Notes: generated from the letters alone by a model not told the origin. Shown: positions 1-9,896, numbered from the stretch's first letter. The stretch is 64,000 bases of DNA from Reyranella sp. (GCF_004296935.1 NZ_SCVH01000075.1:62001-126000); one strand, 5' to 3'. Program-made: numbers and translations.

Positions 1-1
1 C

Positions 2-472
2 AGCCGGACCGGCGGCATCACCCAGTTCATCAACATGTACCGGGTCTACGACGATCTGCCCGACAGCCTGCGCCGCCAGGTCGAAGGCCGCCGGGCACGG
101 CACGACTTCAGCATGCTGCACCGGCTGGTGGGATCGCCGCCGCCGACGCCGGAGGAGCAGGCGGCGATGCCGCCCGTCTGGCACCCGATGGTGCGGCGCC
201 ATCCCGTCACCGGCGCCAGGTCGCTCTACATCAGCTCGATCTACAACGATGCGGTCGAGGGCCTCGCCGAGGCCGCGGCGCGCAAGTTGATCGAGGAGCT
301 GTCGGAATTCGCGGCCCAGCCGCAATACATGTACCGGCATGTCTGGGAGCCCGACGACGTGCTGATGTGGGACAACCGCTGCACCGTTCACGCCGTCACC
401 CCGCACGACCCTGGCGAACGCCGCGTCATGCACCGGACGACCATCGTCGGCACCGAACCCGTCCTGGTCTGA
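2..472 (+). CDS. TauD/TfdA-family Fe(II)/2-oxoglutarate dioxygenase, C-terminal part (5' truncated by window edge)
   Basis: The reading frame is open from the first bases of the window, so the start lies upstream. The 156 visible residues are the C-terminal half of a TauD/TfdA dioxygenase, which couples 2-oxoglutarate decarboxylation to oxidation of a substrate. The distal metal ligand is in NRCTVHAV near the end, and the 2-oxoglutarate-binding arginine is probably in ERRVMHRTTI. The HxD motif would be upstream and is not seen. The family is shared with the complete gene at 60561-61460, which has the same layout (LYISSIYND here, LYIASHIGA there). The natural substrate cannot be told from sequence. 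Confidence 0.85.
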   Translation, partial: SRTGGITQFINMYRVYDDLPDSLRRQVEGRRARHDFSMLHRLVGSPPPTPEEQAAMPPVWHPMVRRHPVTGARSLYISSIYNDAVEGLAEAAARKLIEELSEFAAQPQYMYRHVWEPDDVLMWDNRCTVHAVTPHDPGERRVMHRTTIVGTEPVLV

Positions 473-596
473 GCAGACACAATAGTGCCGCCGACGCCTT
501 GAACGGTGGGCCATTCGCCCTAACATAGCGGCCGTTGGCCCGAAATATCACTCGTTGGCCCGACTTGGCCAGGCCCGGCACAGGGATGCTCGAAAA

Positions 597-1577
597 ATGA
601 AGACCACTCGCTGGCTCGCGGTCATCGCCGCCCTCATCATCGTGGCGCCATCATTGGCATCGTCCCCGGCTGACGCCCGCGCTGGCGCGGGCGGGAGTTC
701 CGGCAGCCGCGGCGGCAAGACCGGCCAGGCGCCCGCGCCGACCCAGACCGCGCCCAGCGCGAAGCCGATAGAACGCAGCGCGACGCCGGCGCAGAAGCCC
801 GCGACGGCTGCCCCGGCCTCGGCCGCGGCGCAGCCCGGCGGCTTCATGGCACGCAACCCGTTCCTCTCCGGCCTGATGGGCGGGATGCTGGGCGCTGGCC
901 TGATCGGCATGATGTTCGGTGGTGGCTTTGCCGGCGGCCTCGGCGGCGCGGCCGGCATGCTGGGCCTGCTCGTGCAGCTGCTGCTGATCGGCGGACTCGC
1001 CTACCTCGCCGTCCGGCTGTGGCGCGCCAGGAGCGGCGCCCAGGCCCAGCCCGCCCATGCCTATTCCGCCGCGACGCCCCGGATGGCCGAGCCGCCGATG
1101 GCGCGCCAAGGTCTCGGTGCCGGTCCCGGGGCCGGCGCCGGTATGGCCGCTCTGGCAGGCACCGTGTCGGCGCAGCTTGCCATCACCACCGAGGACTACA
1201 CCGCCTTCGAGACCCTGTTGGCCGACGTCCAGGCCGCCTACAGCAAAGGCGATCTCGCGAAGCTGCGCGGCCTCGCGACGCCGGAGATGCTGGGCTACTT
1301 CTCGGAAGAGCTGTCGGCCGACGCAAGCCGGGGTGTCGAGAACAAGGTCGAGGCGGTGAAGCTCGAGCAGGGTGACCTGTCAGAGGCCTGGAGCGAGGCC
1401 GGTATCGACTACGCCACCGTCGCCATGCGCTTCAGCATGATCGATGTCACCCGCTCGCTCGCCGATGGCAGGATCGTCGCCGGCAGCGACACGGTGCGTA
1501 CCGAGGCGACGGAGATCTGGACCTTCCTGCGCAGCCGCGGCGGCGAGTGGATCCTGTCGGCCATCCAGCAGAGCTGA
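597..1577 (+). CDS. Tim44-like domain membrane protein
   Basis: A 326-residue protein with an N-terminal signal or anchor sequence (about residues 1-24), a low-complexity Ala/Pro/Gly stretch, a glycine-rich hydrophobic segment (about 95-155, GGMLGAGLIGMMFGGG and following) and a C-terminal Tim44-like domain (about 200-326). Bacterial members of this family are inner-membrane proteins of poorly known role. They resemble the mitochondrial import motor subunit only in the C-terminal fold. I chose the ATG at 597, where a positively charged signal sequence begins, rather than an in-frame start 14 codons upstream that adds an unlikely leader. It stands alone: its 3' end faces the frameshifted minus-strand gene. 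Confidence 0.75.
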   Translation: MKTTRWLAVIAALIIVAPSLASSPADARAGAGGSSGSRGGKTGQAPAPTQTAPSAKPIERSATPAQKPATAAPASAAAQPGGFMARNPFLSGLMGGMLGAGLIGMMFGGGFAGGLGGAAGMLGLLVQLLLIGGLAYLAVRLWRARSGAQAQPAHAYSAATPRMAEPPMARQGLGAGPGAGAGMAALAGTVSAQLAITTEDYTAFETLLADVQAAYSKGDLAKLRGLATPEMLGYFSEELSADASRGVENKVEAVKLEQGDLSEAWSEAGIDYATVAMRFSMIDVTRSLADGRIVAGSDTVRTEATEIWTFLRSRGGEWILSAIQQS

Positions 1578-1584
1578 CGGTCGG

Positions 1585-1904
1585 CTAATCCTTGGGGCGG
1601 GCCAGTGCCGCCTCGGCCATGCGTTCGACGCCTTCGATCGCCGCCTCGAGAGACCGCAGGGCATCCAGCGTCATGCGCAGGTGTGCCACGGTCACCCGGT
1701 CGGCCACGACCGCCTGACCTTCGACCGGTGCCGCAAAGCGCACCGCTTCGAGGGTATGTTCGCGACCGCGCCGTTGAACCCGAAGATTGGCGCGCGGTCG
1801 AAATAGACGAACGGCGCGGCGGCGCTCGCAAGCTCGCAAAGACCTCCGCTGGGACTGCGCTTCCGCTTGGCGGCTGGCAGCATCCTGACGATTTTATCGG
1901 ACAT
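1585..1904 (-). pseudogene. Small conserved hypothetical protein, split by a one-base frameshift
   Basis: The gene starts at 1904 (ATG), with a strong AGGAGG eight bases before it. It reads MSDKIVRMLPAAKRKR... up to FNGAVANI, then runs out of sense. The continuation HTLEAVRFAAPVEGQ...VERMAEAALARPKD lies in the next frame and ends at 1585. The switch is near 1755, where one missing base after AACAT would restore ANITLEAVRF. Repaired, the product is about 105 residues, with a basic N-terminus and a helical C-terminus. I do not recognise a named domain. It is either a recent inactivation or a sequencing error, because both halves still look like normal coding sequence. Confidence 0.6.
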
Positions 1905-2135
1905 GGCGACGTCCTCCTAATGGCGGCAGCTGCGGGGTTGCTCAGGCAGGATACGACATTCGGGAGGCGGACTTCGCGCAATCGCATCCATTCTGGATGC
2001 TTCGCCTTCTCGCGACTCGCGTTGGACGAGGAACCAGCTGCTATTGACAAGTTTTCGAGACGCAACCGATAGTCGCTGCGCGGTTAGTTGAGTCCCAAGA
2101 ACCAACAACGCTCGGTCGACCTTAGGGAGGTCTCC

Positions 2136-3776
2136 ATGTTCCGGCATCTCGTGAGAACGACGGCTCTTGTTGTCGCCTTGGCAGTCGCCGCCGCGGCGCC
2201 GGTTCGCGCCCAGGACCAGAAGGGCACGCTCGTCTTCGCCGTCGAATCGCTGGGTGCCCAGACGCTCGATCCGATCCTCGAAGGGCGACCGGGCAACGCG
2301 GTCTACCAGGCCGTCATGTACGACTCGCTGGTCGGCTTCGATCTCGAAAAGGGCGGCGTCGGTCCCGGTGTCGCCGAGCGCTGGGAACTCTCGCCCGATG
2401 GCCTGACGTGGACCTTCCATATCCGGCCCGGCCAGACCTTCCACAATGGCGACAAGCTCACGGCGCACGACGTCAAGTTCAGCCTCGAGCGCCAGATGGG
2501 TCCGGGCTCGCTCGCATCCGCCGCGGCGAGCATGCGGCGTACGATCAAGAGCATCGAGGTGGCGGGCGACCTGACGGTGAAGGTGCAGACCACCAGCCCC
2601 CAGATCGGCCTGCCGGCCTCGCTGTCGCGCGCGGTGGCACCGGAGGGCGCCATCATGCCCAAGGCCTATATCGAAAAGGTCGGCGAGGAGGAGTTCCGCA
2701 AGAAGCCGGTCGGCAGCGGCCCCTGGAAGTTCGTGCGCAACGTGCCGGGCGATCGCATCGAGTTCACCGCCGTCACCACGCCGCACTGGCGTGGCCGCCC
2801 GCACTTCAAGGAACTGGTCATGCTGCTGGTGCCGGAGGAAAGCACGCGCGTGGCCATGGTGCGCACCGGCGAGGCGGCGATCGCCTCGATCGGGCCCGAA
2901 ACCATGCTCGGCGCCACGCGCGCCGGGTTGGAGGTGCTGTCGGTGCCCGGCACGATGCAGGCGATCTTCCAGTTCTGGGGGACCTGGCGGCCGGAAGTGA
3001 AGGATTCGCCGATCGCCAAGGTGCGGGTGCGCCAGGCGCTGTCGCTGGCGATCGACCGCAAGCAGGTGATCGAGCACGTCATGAACGGCAAGGCACGGAT
3101 GCCGTATCCCTTCGCCACCTTCGGCTACACCGACTTCTTCAGCGCCGACCGTTGGAAGAAATGGGCGGATGAGGCCTATCGCTACGATCCGGCGCTGGCC
3201 AAGAAGATCCTGGCCGAGGAGGGCTATCCCAACGGTTTCGAGCTTAAGTTCGCCAACACGGCGTTGCCGGGCACGCAGTTCATGGTCGATATCGGCACCG
3301 CCATCGCCGACATGTGGACCAAGGTCGGCGTCAAGGTGACGCTCAAGCACTACGAGTGGGGCTCGTTCGCGCCGCTCGAACGCGGCGACCAGGCGCCGCT
3401 CACCGGCTGGGCCTCGATGTACCGCACCGCCGGCCGGCCCGATGCGCCCTGGCGCTACAACGGTGCTTTCTCGCCCGACAGCATCCAGCGCCTGCTGGGC
3501 GACAAGGGCAACTGCCAGGAGGCGTGCCAGGAGTTCGAGAAGACCTACCGCGCCCTGGGCTCCGAACTCGACAGGGCCAAGCGCACGGCGCTGACCGACC
3601 ACATGGTCGAGGTGACGGCCAATACCTGGACGGTGATTCCGATCCTCGAGGGCATGGGCTACTACGCGATCAACACCAAGAAGGTCGGGCAGTTCGCTCC
3701 GATCCCCGGCCGTCACGAGCTGGGCGACGTGTTCGAGCGCATCCCGCGCCCGGAGCAGAAGCCCTGGAAGAAGTGA
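2136..3776 (+). CDS. ABC transporter substrate-binding protein, dipeptide/oligopeptide family (SBP_bac_5)
   Basis: A periplasmic solute receptor of 546 residues for the importer encoded just downstream. A cleavable signal peptide ends at APVRAQ (about residue 25). The body shows the family-5 layout: ETLDPILEG-type start, ERWELSPDGLTWTFHIRPG, YPNGFELKF and a C-terminal domain closing back on lobe 1. The ATG at 2136 is preceded by AGGGAGG at 2124-2130. A TTG at 2088 is in frame but would bury the signal peptide. It is the first gene of a five-gene transporter operon and is separated from the first permease by 25 bases. The ligand (peptide, glutathione, opine or other) cannot be assigned. Confidence 0.9.
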   Translation: MFRHLVRTTALVVALAVAAAAPVRAQDQKGTLVFAVESLGAQTLDPILEGRPGNAVYQAVMYDSLVGFDLEKGGVGPGVAERWELSPDGLTWTFHIRPGQTFHNGDKLTAHDVKFSLERQMGPGSLASAAASMRRTIKSIEVAGDLTVKVQTTSPQIGLPASLSRAVAPEGAIMPKAYIEKVGEEEFRKKPVGSGPWKFVRNVPGDRIEFTAVTTPHWRGRPHFKELVMLLVPEESTRVAMVRTGEAAIASIGPETMLGATRAGLEVLSVPGTMQAIFQFWGTWRPEVKDSPIAKVRVRQALSLAIDRKQVIEHVMNGKARMPYPFATFGYTDFFSADRWKKWADEAYRYDPALAKKILAEEGYPNGFELKFANTALPGTQFMVDIGTAIADMWTKVGVKVTLKHYEWGSFAPLERGDQAPLTGWASMYRTAGRPDAPWRYNGAFSPDSIQRLLGDKGNCQEACQEFEKTYRALGSELDRAKRTALTDHMVEVTANTWTVIPILEGMGYYAINTKKVGQFAPIPGRHELGDVFERIPRPEQKPWKK

Positions 3777-3801
3777 CGGAGCGCGCGGGTTCGGGCGCGC
3801 C

Positions 3802-4719
3802 ATGAAACGCTACATCGCGCGCCGCCTGATGCAGGGTGCGGTCCTGCTCTGCATGGTGGCGACGATCGTGTTCTTCCTCGGCCGGCTGACCGGCAATCCG
3901 GTCGATCTGATGCTGCCCGAGGACGCCACACCCGAGGACCGCGCCGCGCTCACCCAGACGCTCGGCCTCGACGGTCCGGTCCTCGACCAGTTCGCGATCT
4001 TCGTCGGCAAGGCGATCCACGGCGATCTCGGCATGTCGATCCGCATGAAGCAGCCGGCGGTCGAGGCCTTCTTCGACCGCCTGCCCAACACGCTCGTGCT
4101 CATTCCCTGGGCGATCCTGCTGGGCATGCTGCTCGGCATCCCGCTCGGCGTGGTGGCGGCGCTTCACCGCGGCAGCTTCCTCGACCGCGCGGCGGGGACG
4201 GTCGCGGTGCTGGGCATCGCGATGCCGAGTTTCTGGCTCGGCATCCTGCTGATCTTCGTCTTCAGCGTCGAGCTGGGCTGGCTGCCGTCCGGACGCATGG
4301 GCGGCCCGGCGCACTATGTCCTGCCGGTCATCACGCTGGCGACGTTCCTCGTGGCCGGTTTCATGCGCATCACGCGCTCGGCCATGCTGGAAGTGATGGA
4401 GAGCGAGTTCGTCAAGCTCGCGCGCATCAAGGGGCTGAGCGAGGCCGTGGTGATCTGGAAGCATTGCCTGCGCAATGCCCTGATCCCGGTGCTCACCCTG
4501 TGGGGTGTGTTCGTCGGCAACCTGATCACCGGCGCCATCGTGACCGAGACGGTGTTCGCCTGGCCCGGCATTGGGCGCCTCACCTACGAGGCCGTGATCT
4601 ACCGCGACTTTCCGCTGCTGCAGGCGGTGATCATCCTGAAATCGATCCTGATCCTCTCGATCAACCTCGGCGTCGACATTCTCTATGCCTATGTCGACCC
4701 GCGCATCCGGGTCACCTGA
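3802..4719 (+). CDS. ABC transporter permease, DppB/GsiC type
   Basis: A 305-residue inner-membrane permease with an N-terminal helix (ARRLMQGAVLLCMVATIVFF), the conserved periplasmic loop after it (TGNPVDLMLPEDATPED) and about six membrane helices. The cytoplasmic EAA loop that docks on the ATPase is visible (SEFVKLARIKGLSEAVVIWK). The family's closing motif DPRIR is at the C-terminus (VDPRIRVT). It pairs with the second permease, which starts two bases after this gene stops. Confidence 0.92.
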   Translation: MKRYIARRLMQGAVLLCMVATIVFFLGRLTGNPVDLMLPEDATPEDRAALTQTLGLDGPVLDQFAIFVGKAIHGDLGMSIRMKQPAVEAFFDRLPNTLVLIPWAILLGMLLGIPLGVVAALHRGSFLDRAAGTVAVLGIAMPSFWLGILLIFVFSVELGWLPSGRMGGPAHYVLPVITLATFLVAGFMRITRSAMLEVMESEFVKLARIKGLSEAVVIWKHCLRNALIPVLTLWGVFVGNLITGAIVTETVFAWPGIGRLTYEAVIYRDFPLLQAVIILKSILILSINLGVDILYAYVDPRIRVT

Positions 4720-4721
4720 CC

Positions 4722-5648
4722 ATGGCCGTTGTTGAACGTCCGAGTTCCACCGACCCGGTCGCGCCCCGGCTGTCGTTGTGGCGTCTTGTCTGGCCGGCGA
4801 GGATTCCCGGGGGATTTCGGCGTACGTCGCGCGTGCCCTGGATACCGATCGCCATCATCTCGGCGATCGTCGTCATGGCGCTTTTCGCACCGCTGCTGGC
4901 GCCCTATTCGCCGATCGACCAGACGCTGCGCGACAAGCTGTTGCCGCCGGCCTGGATGGCGGGCGGCAGCGACAAGTACTTCCTCGGCACCGACGCCTTC
5001 GGTCGAGACATCCTGAGCCGCCTCATCTACGGCGCGCGGGTCAGCCTGATGGTGGCGCTGCTGGCGCTGACCGCCGGCGGCGGTGTCGGCCTGGCTGTCG
5101 GCATCGTCGCGGGTTACGTCGGCGGCGCGGTCGACAGCGTGCTGATGCGCCTGGTCGACGCCGCCTTCACCTTTCCAGCCATCCTGTTCGCGTTGCTGCT
5201 CGCCGTCACCATGGGCCAGGGCCTGGGCACGCTGGTGACCGCCATCAGCCTGCTTCTGTGGGCGAGCTTCGCGCGCGTCATCAGGGGCGAGGTGCTGTCG
5301 CTCCGGCAGCGCGACTTCGTGGCCCTCGCGCGGGTGCGCGGCTGCTCGGCCCCGCGCATCATGCTGACCCACATCCTGCCCAACGTGCTCAACACCTTCA
5401 TGGTCCTGGTGACGCTCAACATCGGTGTCGTGATCATCGCCGAGGCGACGCTGAGCTTCCTCGGCGCCGGCATACCGCCGCCGACACCGACCTGGGGCCT
5501 GATGATCTCCGAGGGGCGGGGGCGCATCGCCGATGCCTGGTGGGTGGCGCTGATCCCCGGCATCGCCATCACGCTGATGGTGCTCTCGGTCAACCTGTTC
5601 GGCGACTGGCTGCGCGACCGGCTCGATCCGAGGCTGCGCCAGCTATGA
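4722..5648 (+). CDS. ABC transporter permease, DppC/GsiD type
   Basis: A 308-residue partner permease. It has the DppC-type N-terminal helix (VPWIPIAIISAIVVMALFAP), the signature FLGTDAFGRDILSRLIYGAR, and an EAA loop (FVALARVRGCSAPRIMLTH). It ends in DPRLRQL. The ATG at 4722 follows the stop of the first permease directly (CTGACCATG). A longer upstream reading would only translate the first permease out of frame. Its stop overlaps the next start by four bases (ATGA), so translation is probably coupled. Confidence 0.92.
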   Translation: MAVVERPSSTDPVAPRLSLWRLVWPARIPGGFRRTSRVPWIPIAIISAIVVMALFAPLLAPYSPIDQTLRDKLLPPAWMAGGSDKYFLGTDAFGRDILSRLIYGARVSLMVALLALTAGGGVGLAVGIVAGYVGGAVDSVLMRLVDAAFTFPAILFALLLAVTMGQGLGTLVTAISLLLWASFARVIRGEVLSLRQRDFVALARVRGCSAPRIMLTHILPNVLNTFMVLVTLNIGVVIIAEATLSFLGAGIPPPTPTWGLMISEGRGRIADAWWVALIPGIAITLMVLSVNLFGDWLRDRLDPRLRQL

Positions 5649-6634
5649 CGCCTGATACGAGCGGCGAAACCGTTCTCGAGGTCCGCGACCTGCACACCCA
5701 CTTCTTCCTGCGCCGCGGCGTGGTGAAGGCAGTCGACGGCGTGAGCTTCTCGCTCCGGCGCGGGGAAGTGCTGGGCCTGGTGGGCGAATCGGGCTGCGGC
5801 AAGAGCCTCACGGCGCTGTCGCTGATGCGGCTGCTGCCGAAGGGCGGCGCCCGCACCATCAAGGGCGAGGTGCGGCTGGGCGGTCGGAACATCCTGGAGT
5901 GCACGCCGGCGGAAATGCGCGAGATCCGCGGGCGGCGGATCTCGATGGTGCTGCAGGACCCGCAGACCTCGCTCAATCCGGTGTTCACGATCGGCGACCA
6001 GCTGCGCGAGGCGATCGTGCGCCGCCGGCGCGCCTCCGGTGTTCCGGTGATGGAGGAGGCGGTGGCGGCACTGCGCCGCGTCGAGATCGCCGCGCCCGAG
6101 CAGCGCATCGGCCAGTATCCGCACCAGATGAGCGGCGGCATGAAGCAGCGCGTCGTGGGCGCCATCGCCATCAGCGGCGAGCCCGGGGTGCTGATCGCCG
6201 ACGAGCCCACCACCGCGCTCGATGTCACGATCCAGTTGCAGTACCTGAAGCTGCTGAAACGCCTGCAGGCCGAAACCGGCATGGCGATCCTGTTCATTAC
6301 CCACGATTTCGGCGTCGTCGGGCGCATGTGCGACCGTGTGGCGGTGATGTACGCCGGCCGCATCGTCGAATGTGGTCCAGTACAGCGGATCTTCGAGGCG
6401 CCGCAGCATCCCTATACCCGGGCGCTGATCGCCTCGGTGCCCAAGATGACGGGCTCTGTCGGCCGGCTGGCCACGATCGAGGGCCAGCCACCGTCGCTAA
6501 TGGACCTGCCGGTGGGCTGCCGCTTCGCCTCGCGCTGCGCCCATGTCGAGCAGCGCTGCCTCGACGCCTATCCCGGCACCGTCCGGGTCGGCGAGGAACA
6601 CACCGCGGATTGCTGGAAAGTGATGCCCTCGTGA
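5645..6634 (+). CDS. ABC transporter ATP-binding protein, DppD type
   Basis: A 329-residue ATPase that drives the importer. Walker A is GESGCGKS, the signature is [10 protein letters not shown], Walker B is [12 protein letters not shown], and the switch histidine follows in FITHDFGVV. The C-terminal oligopeptide/dipeptide extension is present, with the [14 protein letters not shown] cysteine cluster that in some relatives binds an iron-sulfur cluster. The start at 5645 overlaps the permease stop (ATGA). The stop overlaps the GTG start of the second ATPase. Confidence 0.93.
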   Translation: MTPDTSGETVLEVRDLHTHFFLRRGVVKAVDGVSFSLRRGEVLGLVGESGCGKSLTALSLMRLLPKGGARTIKGEVRLGGRNILECTPAEMREIRGRRISMVLQDPQTSLNPVFTIGDQLREAIVRRRRASGVPVMEEAVAALRRVEIAAPEQRIGQYPHQMSGGMKQRVVGAIAISGEPGVLIADEPTTALDVTIQLQYLKLLKRLQAETGMAILFITHDFGVVGRMCDRVAVMYAGRIVECGPVQRIFEAPQHPYTRALIASVPKMTGSVGRLATIEGQPPSLMDLPVGCRFASRCAHVEQRCLDAYPGTVRVGEEHTADCWKVMPS

Positions 6635-7635
6635 GCGCCAATACCCGGGATGCAGCGCCACTTCTGCGCGTCGAAGGGCTGCGCAAGCATTTCGCGCTCA
6701 CCAAGGGCATCCTGTTCGCCAAGACGCTCGGCCACATCAAGGCGGTGGACGACGTATCCTTCGACATAAGGGCCGGTGAGACACTGGGCCTGGTGGGCGA
6801 GTCGGGATGCGGCAAGACCACGACGTCGCGCATGATCCTCAATCTCGAGGATCCGACCGAGGGCCGGATCCTGCTCGACGGCGAGCCGATCCACGGCCTG
6901 CGGGGAGAGGCGCTCAGCGCCTACCGCGCCAGGGTCCAGGCGGTGTTCCAGGATCCCTGGTCGTCGCTCAACCCGCGCATGAAGGTGGGGCGCACCATCG
7001 CCGAATCGCTGATCGTCAACGCCTCCAGGAATCGGGGGAGGGGCGACCGGGCACAGATCGACGCGCGGGTGCGCGAACTCCTGCTTCAGGTCGGCCTGCG
7101 TCCCGAGCAGGCGCAGCAGTATCCGCACGAGTTCAGCGGCGGCCAGCGCCAGCGCGTGGCGCTTGCGGCAGCACTCGCCTCGCGGCCCAAGCTGATCGTG
7201 CTCGATGAGCCGGTCTCGGCGCTCGACGTGTCGATCCGGGCCCAGATGATGAACCTCCTGAAGGACATCCAGGCCCAGGACGACGTGGCATACCTGCTGG
7301 TGGCTCACGACCTCGCCACCGTGCGCCACATGGCCGACCACACGGTGGTGATGTACCTCGGCAAGATCGTCGAGCAGGCGCCGACCGCCTCCCTGTTCGA
7401 CGACGTTCGCCATCCCTATACCAAGGCCCTGTTCTCGGCCGTTCTGGTGGCATGGCCGGGGCAGGCGGCTGAGGAGATCGAACTCAGGGGCGAGGTGCCG
7501 TCGCCGCTCGATCCACCGTCCGGTTGCCGCTTCCACACGCGCTGTCCCTATGTCATGCCGCACTGCTCGCAGCGGGAACCGGCGCTGCGCGAGGTCTCGC
7601 CCGGCCACTTCGTCGCCTGTCATCTGTTCGAATAG
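6631..7635 (+). CDS. ABC transporter ATP-binding protein, DppF type
   Basis: The second ATPase, 334 residues: Walker [10 protein letters not shown], signature [15 protein letters not shown], Walker [14 protein letters not shown]-loop VAHDLATV, and the C-terminal cysteine cluster [14 protein letters not shown]. The GTG at 6631 overlaps the preceding stop (GTGA), in keeping with the tight spacing of the operon. The insert [16 protein letters not shown] between the first strand and Walker A is typical of DppF/OppF-type subunits. Confidence 0.92.
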   Translation: MSANTRDAAPLLRVEGLRKHFALTKGILFAKTLGHIKAVDDVSFDIRAGETLGLVGESGCGKTTTSRMILNLEDPTEGRILLDGEPIHGLRGEALSAYRARVQAVFQDPWSSLNPRMKVGRTIAESLIVNASRNRGRGDRAQIDARVRELLLQVGLRPEQAQQYPHEFSGGQRQRVALAAALASRPKLIVLDEPVSALDVSIRAQMMNLLKDIQAQDDVAYLLVAHDLATVRHMADHTVVMYLGKIVEQAPTASLFDDVRHPYTKALFSAVLVAWPGQAAEEIELRGEVPSPLDPPSGCRFHTRCPYVMPHCSQREPALREVSPGHFVACHLFE

Positions 7636-7647
7636 GAGAGAGCGTCA

Positions 7648-8880
7648 ATGTCCGCACCGCCCAGCTCTTCATCATGGGGCCCGCTGCAGGGCGTAAAGGT
7701 CGTTTCCTGCTCGACGGCGCAGGCCGGTACCGTGCCTTACATGCTGATGGCCGATCTCGGCGCCGACGTCATCAAGATCGAGGTGCCGGAAGGTGGCGAC
7801 GGCTCGCGCCAAATGACCGTGTTGCCCGGCATGCCCTCGACGTTCTTCGAGACCAACAATCGCGGCGTGAAGAGCGTGACGCTCAATCTAAAATCGCCGG
7901 AAGGCCGCGCCATCCTGCACAAGCTGGTCGCCAAAGCCGACATCTTCGGCCAGAACTTCCGGCCAGGTGCTGCCGAAAAGAACGGCTTCGGCTACGAGGA
8001 ACTGCGCAAGATCAATCCCAGGCTCGTCTATGTGTCGATCTCGGGCTACGGCACCAAGGGGCCGAACGGACATCTGCCGGGCACCGACTCGATGGCGCAG
8101 GCGCTGGGCGGCATCGCCGAGGCCTATTCCAATCCCGGCCTGCCGATGCGCACCGGCATCGCCTCGGTGGCCGACGAGAGCTGCGCCATGCTGGCCTTTG
8201 GCGGCGCGCTTGCGGCACTCACCCACGCGCGCACCACGGGCCAGGGCCAGAAGATCGAACTGTCGCTGCTCGGTGCGGTGATCCGGCTGATGGGCTGGAC
8301 CTTCACCACGACGATGTGGCGCGACAAGAATCCAGTGACGGGCCAGGCGCGCATCACCGGCACGGCGCAGCGTCCCGGCATCAGTGCCAGCTTCAACGAC
8401 CGCCACGGCAAGCCCCTGGTGTTCCAGCTCACCGGGCCGGAGAACTGGCACGACGCCATGGCGGGCCTGGGCTTTGCCGAACGCATCAAGGCGGCGGGCT
8501 TCGAGAATCTCGGCGTCATCATCGACAACGACGAAAAGCGCATCGAGCTCCTGGCGCTGCTCGACGCGCTGTTCGCCACCGGCACGCGCGATGAATGGGT
8601 GGCGAAGCTGCGCGGCGCCGACATCGTCTCGGCGCCGATCAACACGCTCCTGGAAGCCTCGAACGATCCCGACGTGCTGGCCAACGGCTACGTCACCCAT
8701 GTCGACTACCCGAAGTTCGGCAGGAAGCTCAAGGTGCACGGCACGCCCTGGCAATTCTCCGAGACGCCGGCCAAACCCGGCATCGCGCCCGAACTTGGCG
8801 AGCACAACGCCACCGTGCTGGGCGAGCTTGGCTACAGTGCGGCCGACGTGGCGGACCTGAAGGCCAGAAAGATCATCTGA
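7648..8880 (+). CDS. CaiB/BaiF class III CoA-transferase
   Basis: A 410-residue family III CoA-transferase, which moves CoA between carboxylic acids through an aspartyl-CoA intermediate. The N-terminal fold is clear: LQGVKVVSC, LMADLGADVIKIEVPEGGDGSR, NNRGVKSVTLNLKSPEGR. The region YVSISGYGTKGPNGHLPGTDSMAQALGG carries the expected catalytic aspartate (GTDSMAQA). An AGGAGAGAG ribosome site precedes the ATG by a short spacer, 12 bases after the ABC operon ends. It is therefore probably co-transcribed with the importer, suggesting that the imported compound, or its product, is activated as a CoA ester. The substrate is unknown. Confidence 0.9.
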   Translation: MSAPPSSSSWGPLQGVKVVSCSTAQAGTVPYMLMADLGADVIKIEVPEGGDGSRQMTVLPGMPSTFFETNNRGVKSVTLNLKSPEGRAILHKLVAKADIFGQNFRPGAAEKNGFGYEELRKINPRLVYVSISGYGTKGPNGHLPGTDSMAQALGGIAEAYSNPGLPMRTGIASVADESCAMLAFGGALAALTHARTTGQGQKIELSLLGAVIRLMGWTFTTTMWRDKNPVTGQARITGTAQRPGISASFNDRHGKPLVFQLTGPENWHDAMAGLGFAERIKAAGFENLGVIIDNDEKRIELLALLDALFATGTRDEWVAKLRGADIVSAPINTLLEASNDPDVLANGYVTHVDYPKFGRKLKVHGTPWQFSETPAKPGIAPELGEHNATVLGELGYSAADVADLKARKII

Positions 8881-8984
8881 CCGCTCTTCTGCTGTCCGTC
8901 TTCTCCCGGCACGTCTCGGCACCGTCTTTGCCGCAGGGTCGCCACGATGGCGCGGCATGAGGTTCCATCCTAGCTTTTCCCGTC

Positions 8985-9896
8985 ATGGCCCACGCCATCA
9001 GCACCCTGTCCTCGCGGTCCGACCGCCTGTCGCCCGTCGCGGTGGCGCTGGCGGTGCTGCTGCATGCGCTGGTGCTGCTGGCGCTGTGGGGCCTGTCGAT
9101 CTACCAGCCCCGGCCGCTGCCGCCCGACGAGGTCATCGAAGTCTCGTTCGAGCCGCCGAAGCCGCCGCCGCCTCTGGAGAAGACACCTCCGGCGCCGCCC
9201 GTCGAATTGGGCCTGCGACCGCCGGCGGCCATCACGTCCGACCGGCCGACCCAGGCGCTGCCGGCCGAGCCGCTGTCGAAGGTGGTGCCCACGCCGCCGC
9301 CACCGCTGCCGTCGCCGCGTGACGCGGCGCGTCTGCCGCAATCCCAGCTGGCGCCACCCCAGCCGTCCCTGCCTCCACCGCCGTTGCCGAGGCCGTTCGA
9401 GACGCCGGCGCTGCCCGAACCGGCACCGGTTCCGGCGCCGACCATGCAGTCGCTGCTGGCACCACCCACGCCGCCGCCGCCCGCACCGCGCCCCGACCTG
9501 CGACCCTCGCCGCTCACCCCGGCGCCGCAGCGGCGGCCACCCGCCGCCGAGTCGAAGGAGGAGCCATCGCCTCATCCCTTCGTCAATCCCGCCGACGCCT
9601 TCAGCCGTGCCCGCGTCGCCGACAATTATCTCTGGCAGGTCGCGCGCAAGCTCGAGGGCTACCGCTACAACGCCAACGTCAACGTAAGCCGCGGCGTCAC
9701 CGTGGTCCGCGTCGTCATCGCCCGCGACGGCAGGCTGCTCAACGTCAGCATCGCCCGCTCGAGCGGCGTGCCGGAATTCGATCGCGGCGTCCTGGCCGGC
9801 GTGCGCTCGGGCTCGCCCTACGCGCCACTGCCGCCCGACATCAAGGGCGAGAGCGCCAGTTTCGACCTGCCGCTGGTCTCCATAACGGGCCGCTGA
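8985..9896 (+). CDS. TonB-like energy transducer
   Basis: A 303-residue protein with the three TonB parts: one N-terminal membrane helix (VALAVLLHALVLLALWGLSI, about 24-43), a long periplasmic Pro-rich spacer (about 48-195, dense PPPP and PxPP repeats) and a C-terminal TonB domain (about 210-303, with VVRVVIARDGRLLNVSIARSS and FDRGVLAGVRSGSPYAPLPP). TonB proteins pass proton-motive force from ExbB/ExbD to outer-membrane receptors. No exbB, exbD or receptor gene is nearby, so its partners must be elsewhere. Confidence 0.85.
   Translation: MAHAISTLSSRSDRLSPVAVALAVLLHALVLLALWGLSIYQPRPLPPDEVIEVSFEPPKPPPPLEKTPPAPPVELGLRPPAAITSDRPTQALPAEPLSKVVPTPPPPLPSPRDAARLPQSQLAPPQPSLPPPPLPRPFETPALPEPAPVPAPTMQSLLAPPTPPPPAPRPDLRPSPLTPAPQRRPPAAESKEEPSPHPFVNPADAFSRARVADNYLWQVARKLEGYRYNANVNVSRGVTVVRVVIARDGRLLNVSIARSSGVPEFDRGVLAGVRSGSPYAPLPPDIKGESASFDLPLVSITGR

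Noticed and set aside
1917..3803. A 628-codon minus-strand open frame
   Set aside because: It is antisense to the ABC binding protein gene, with no domain-like content.
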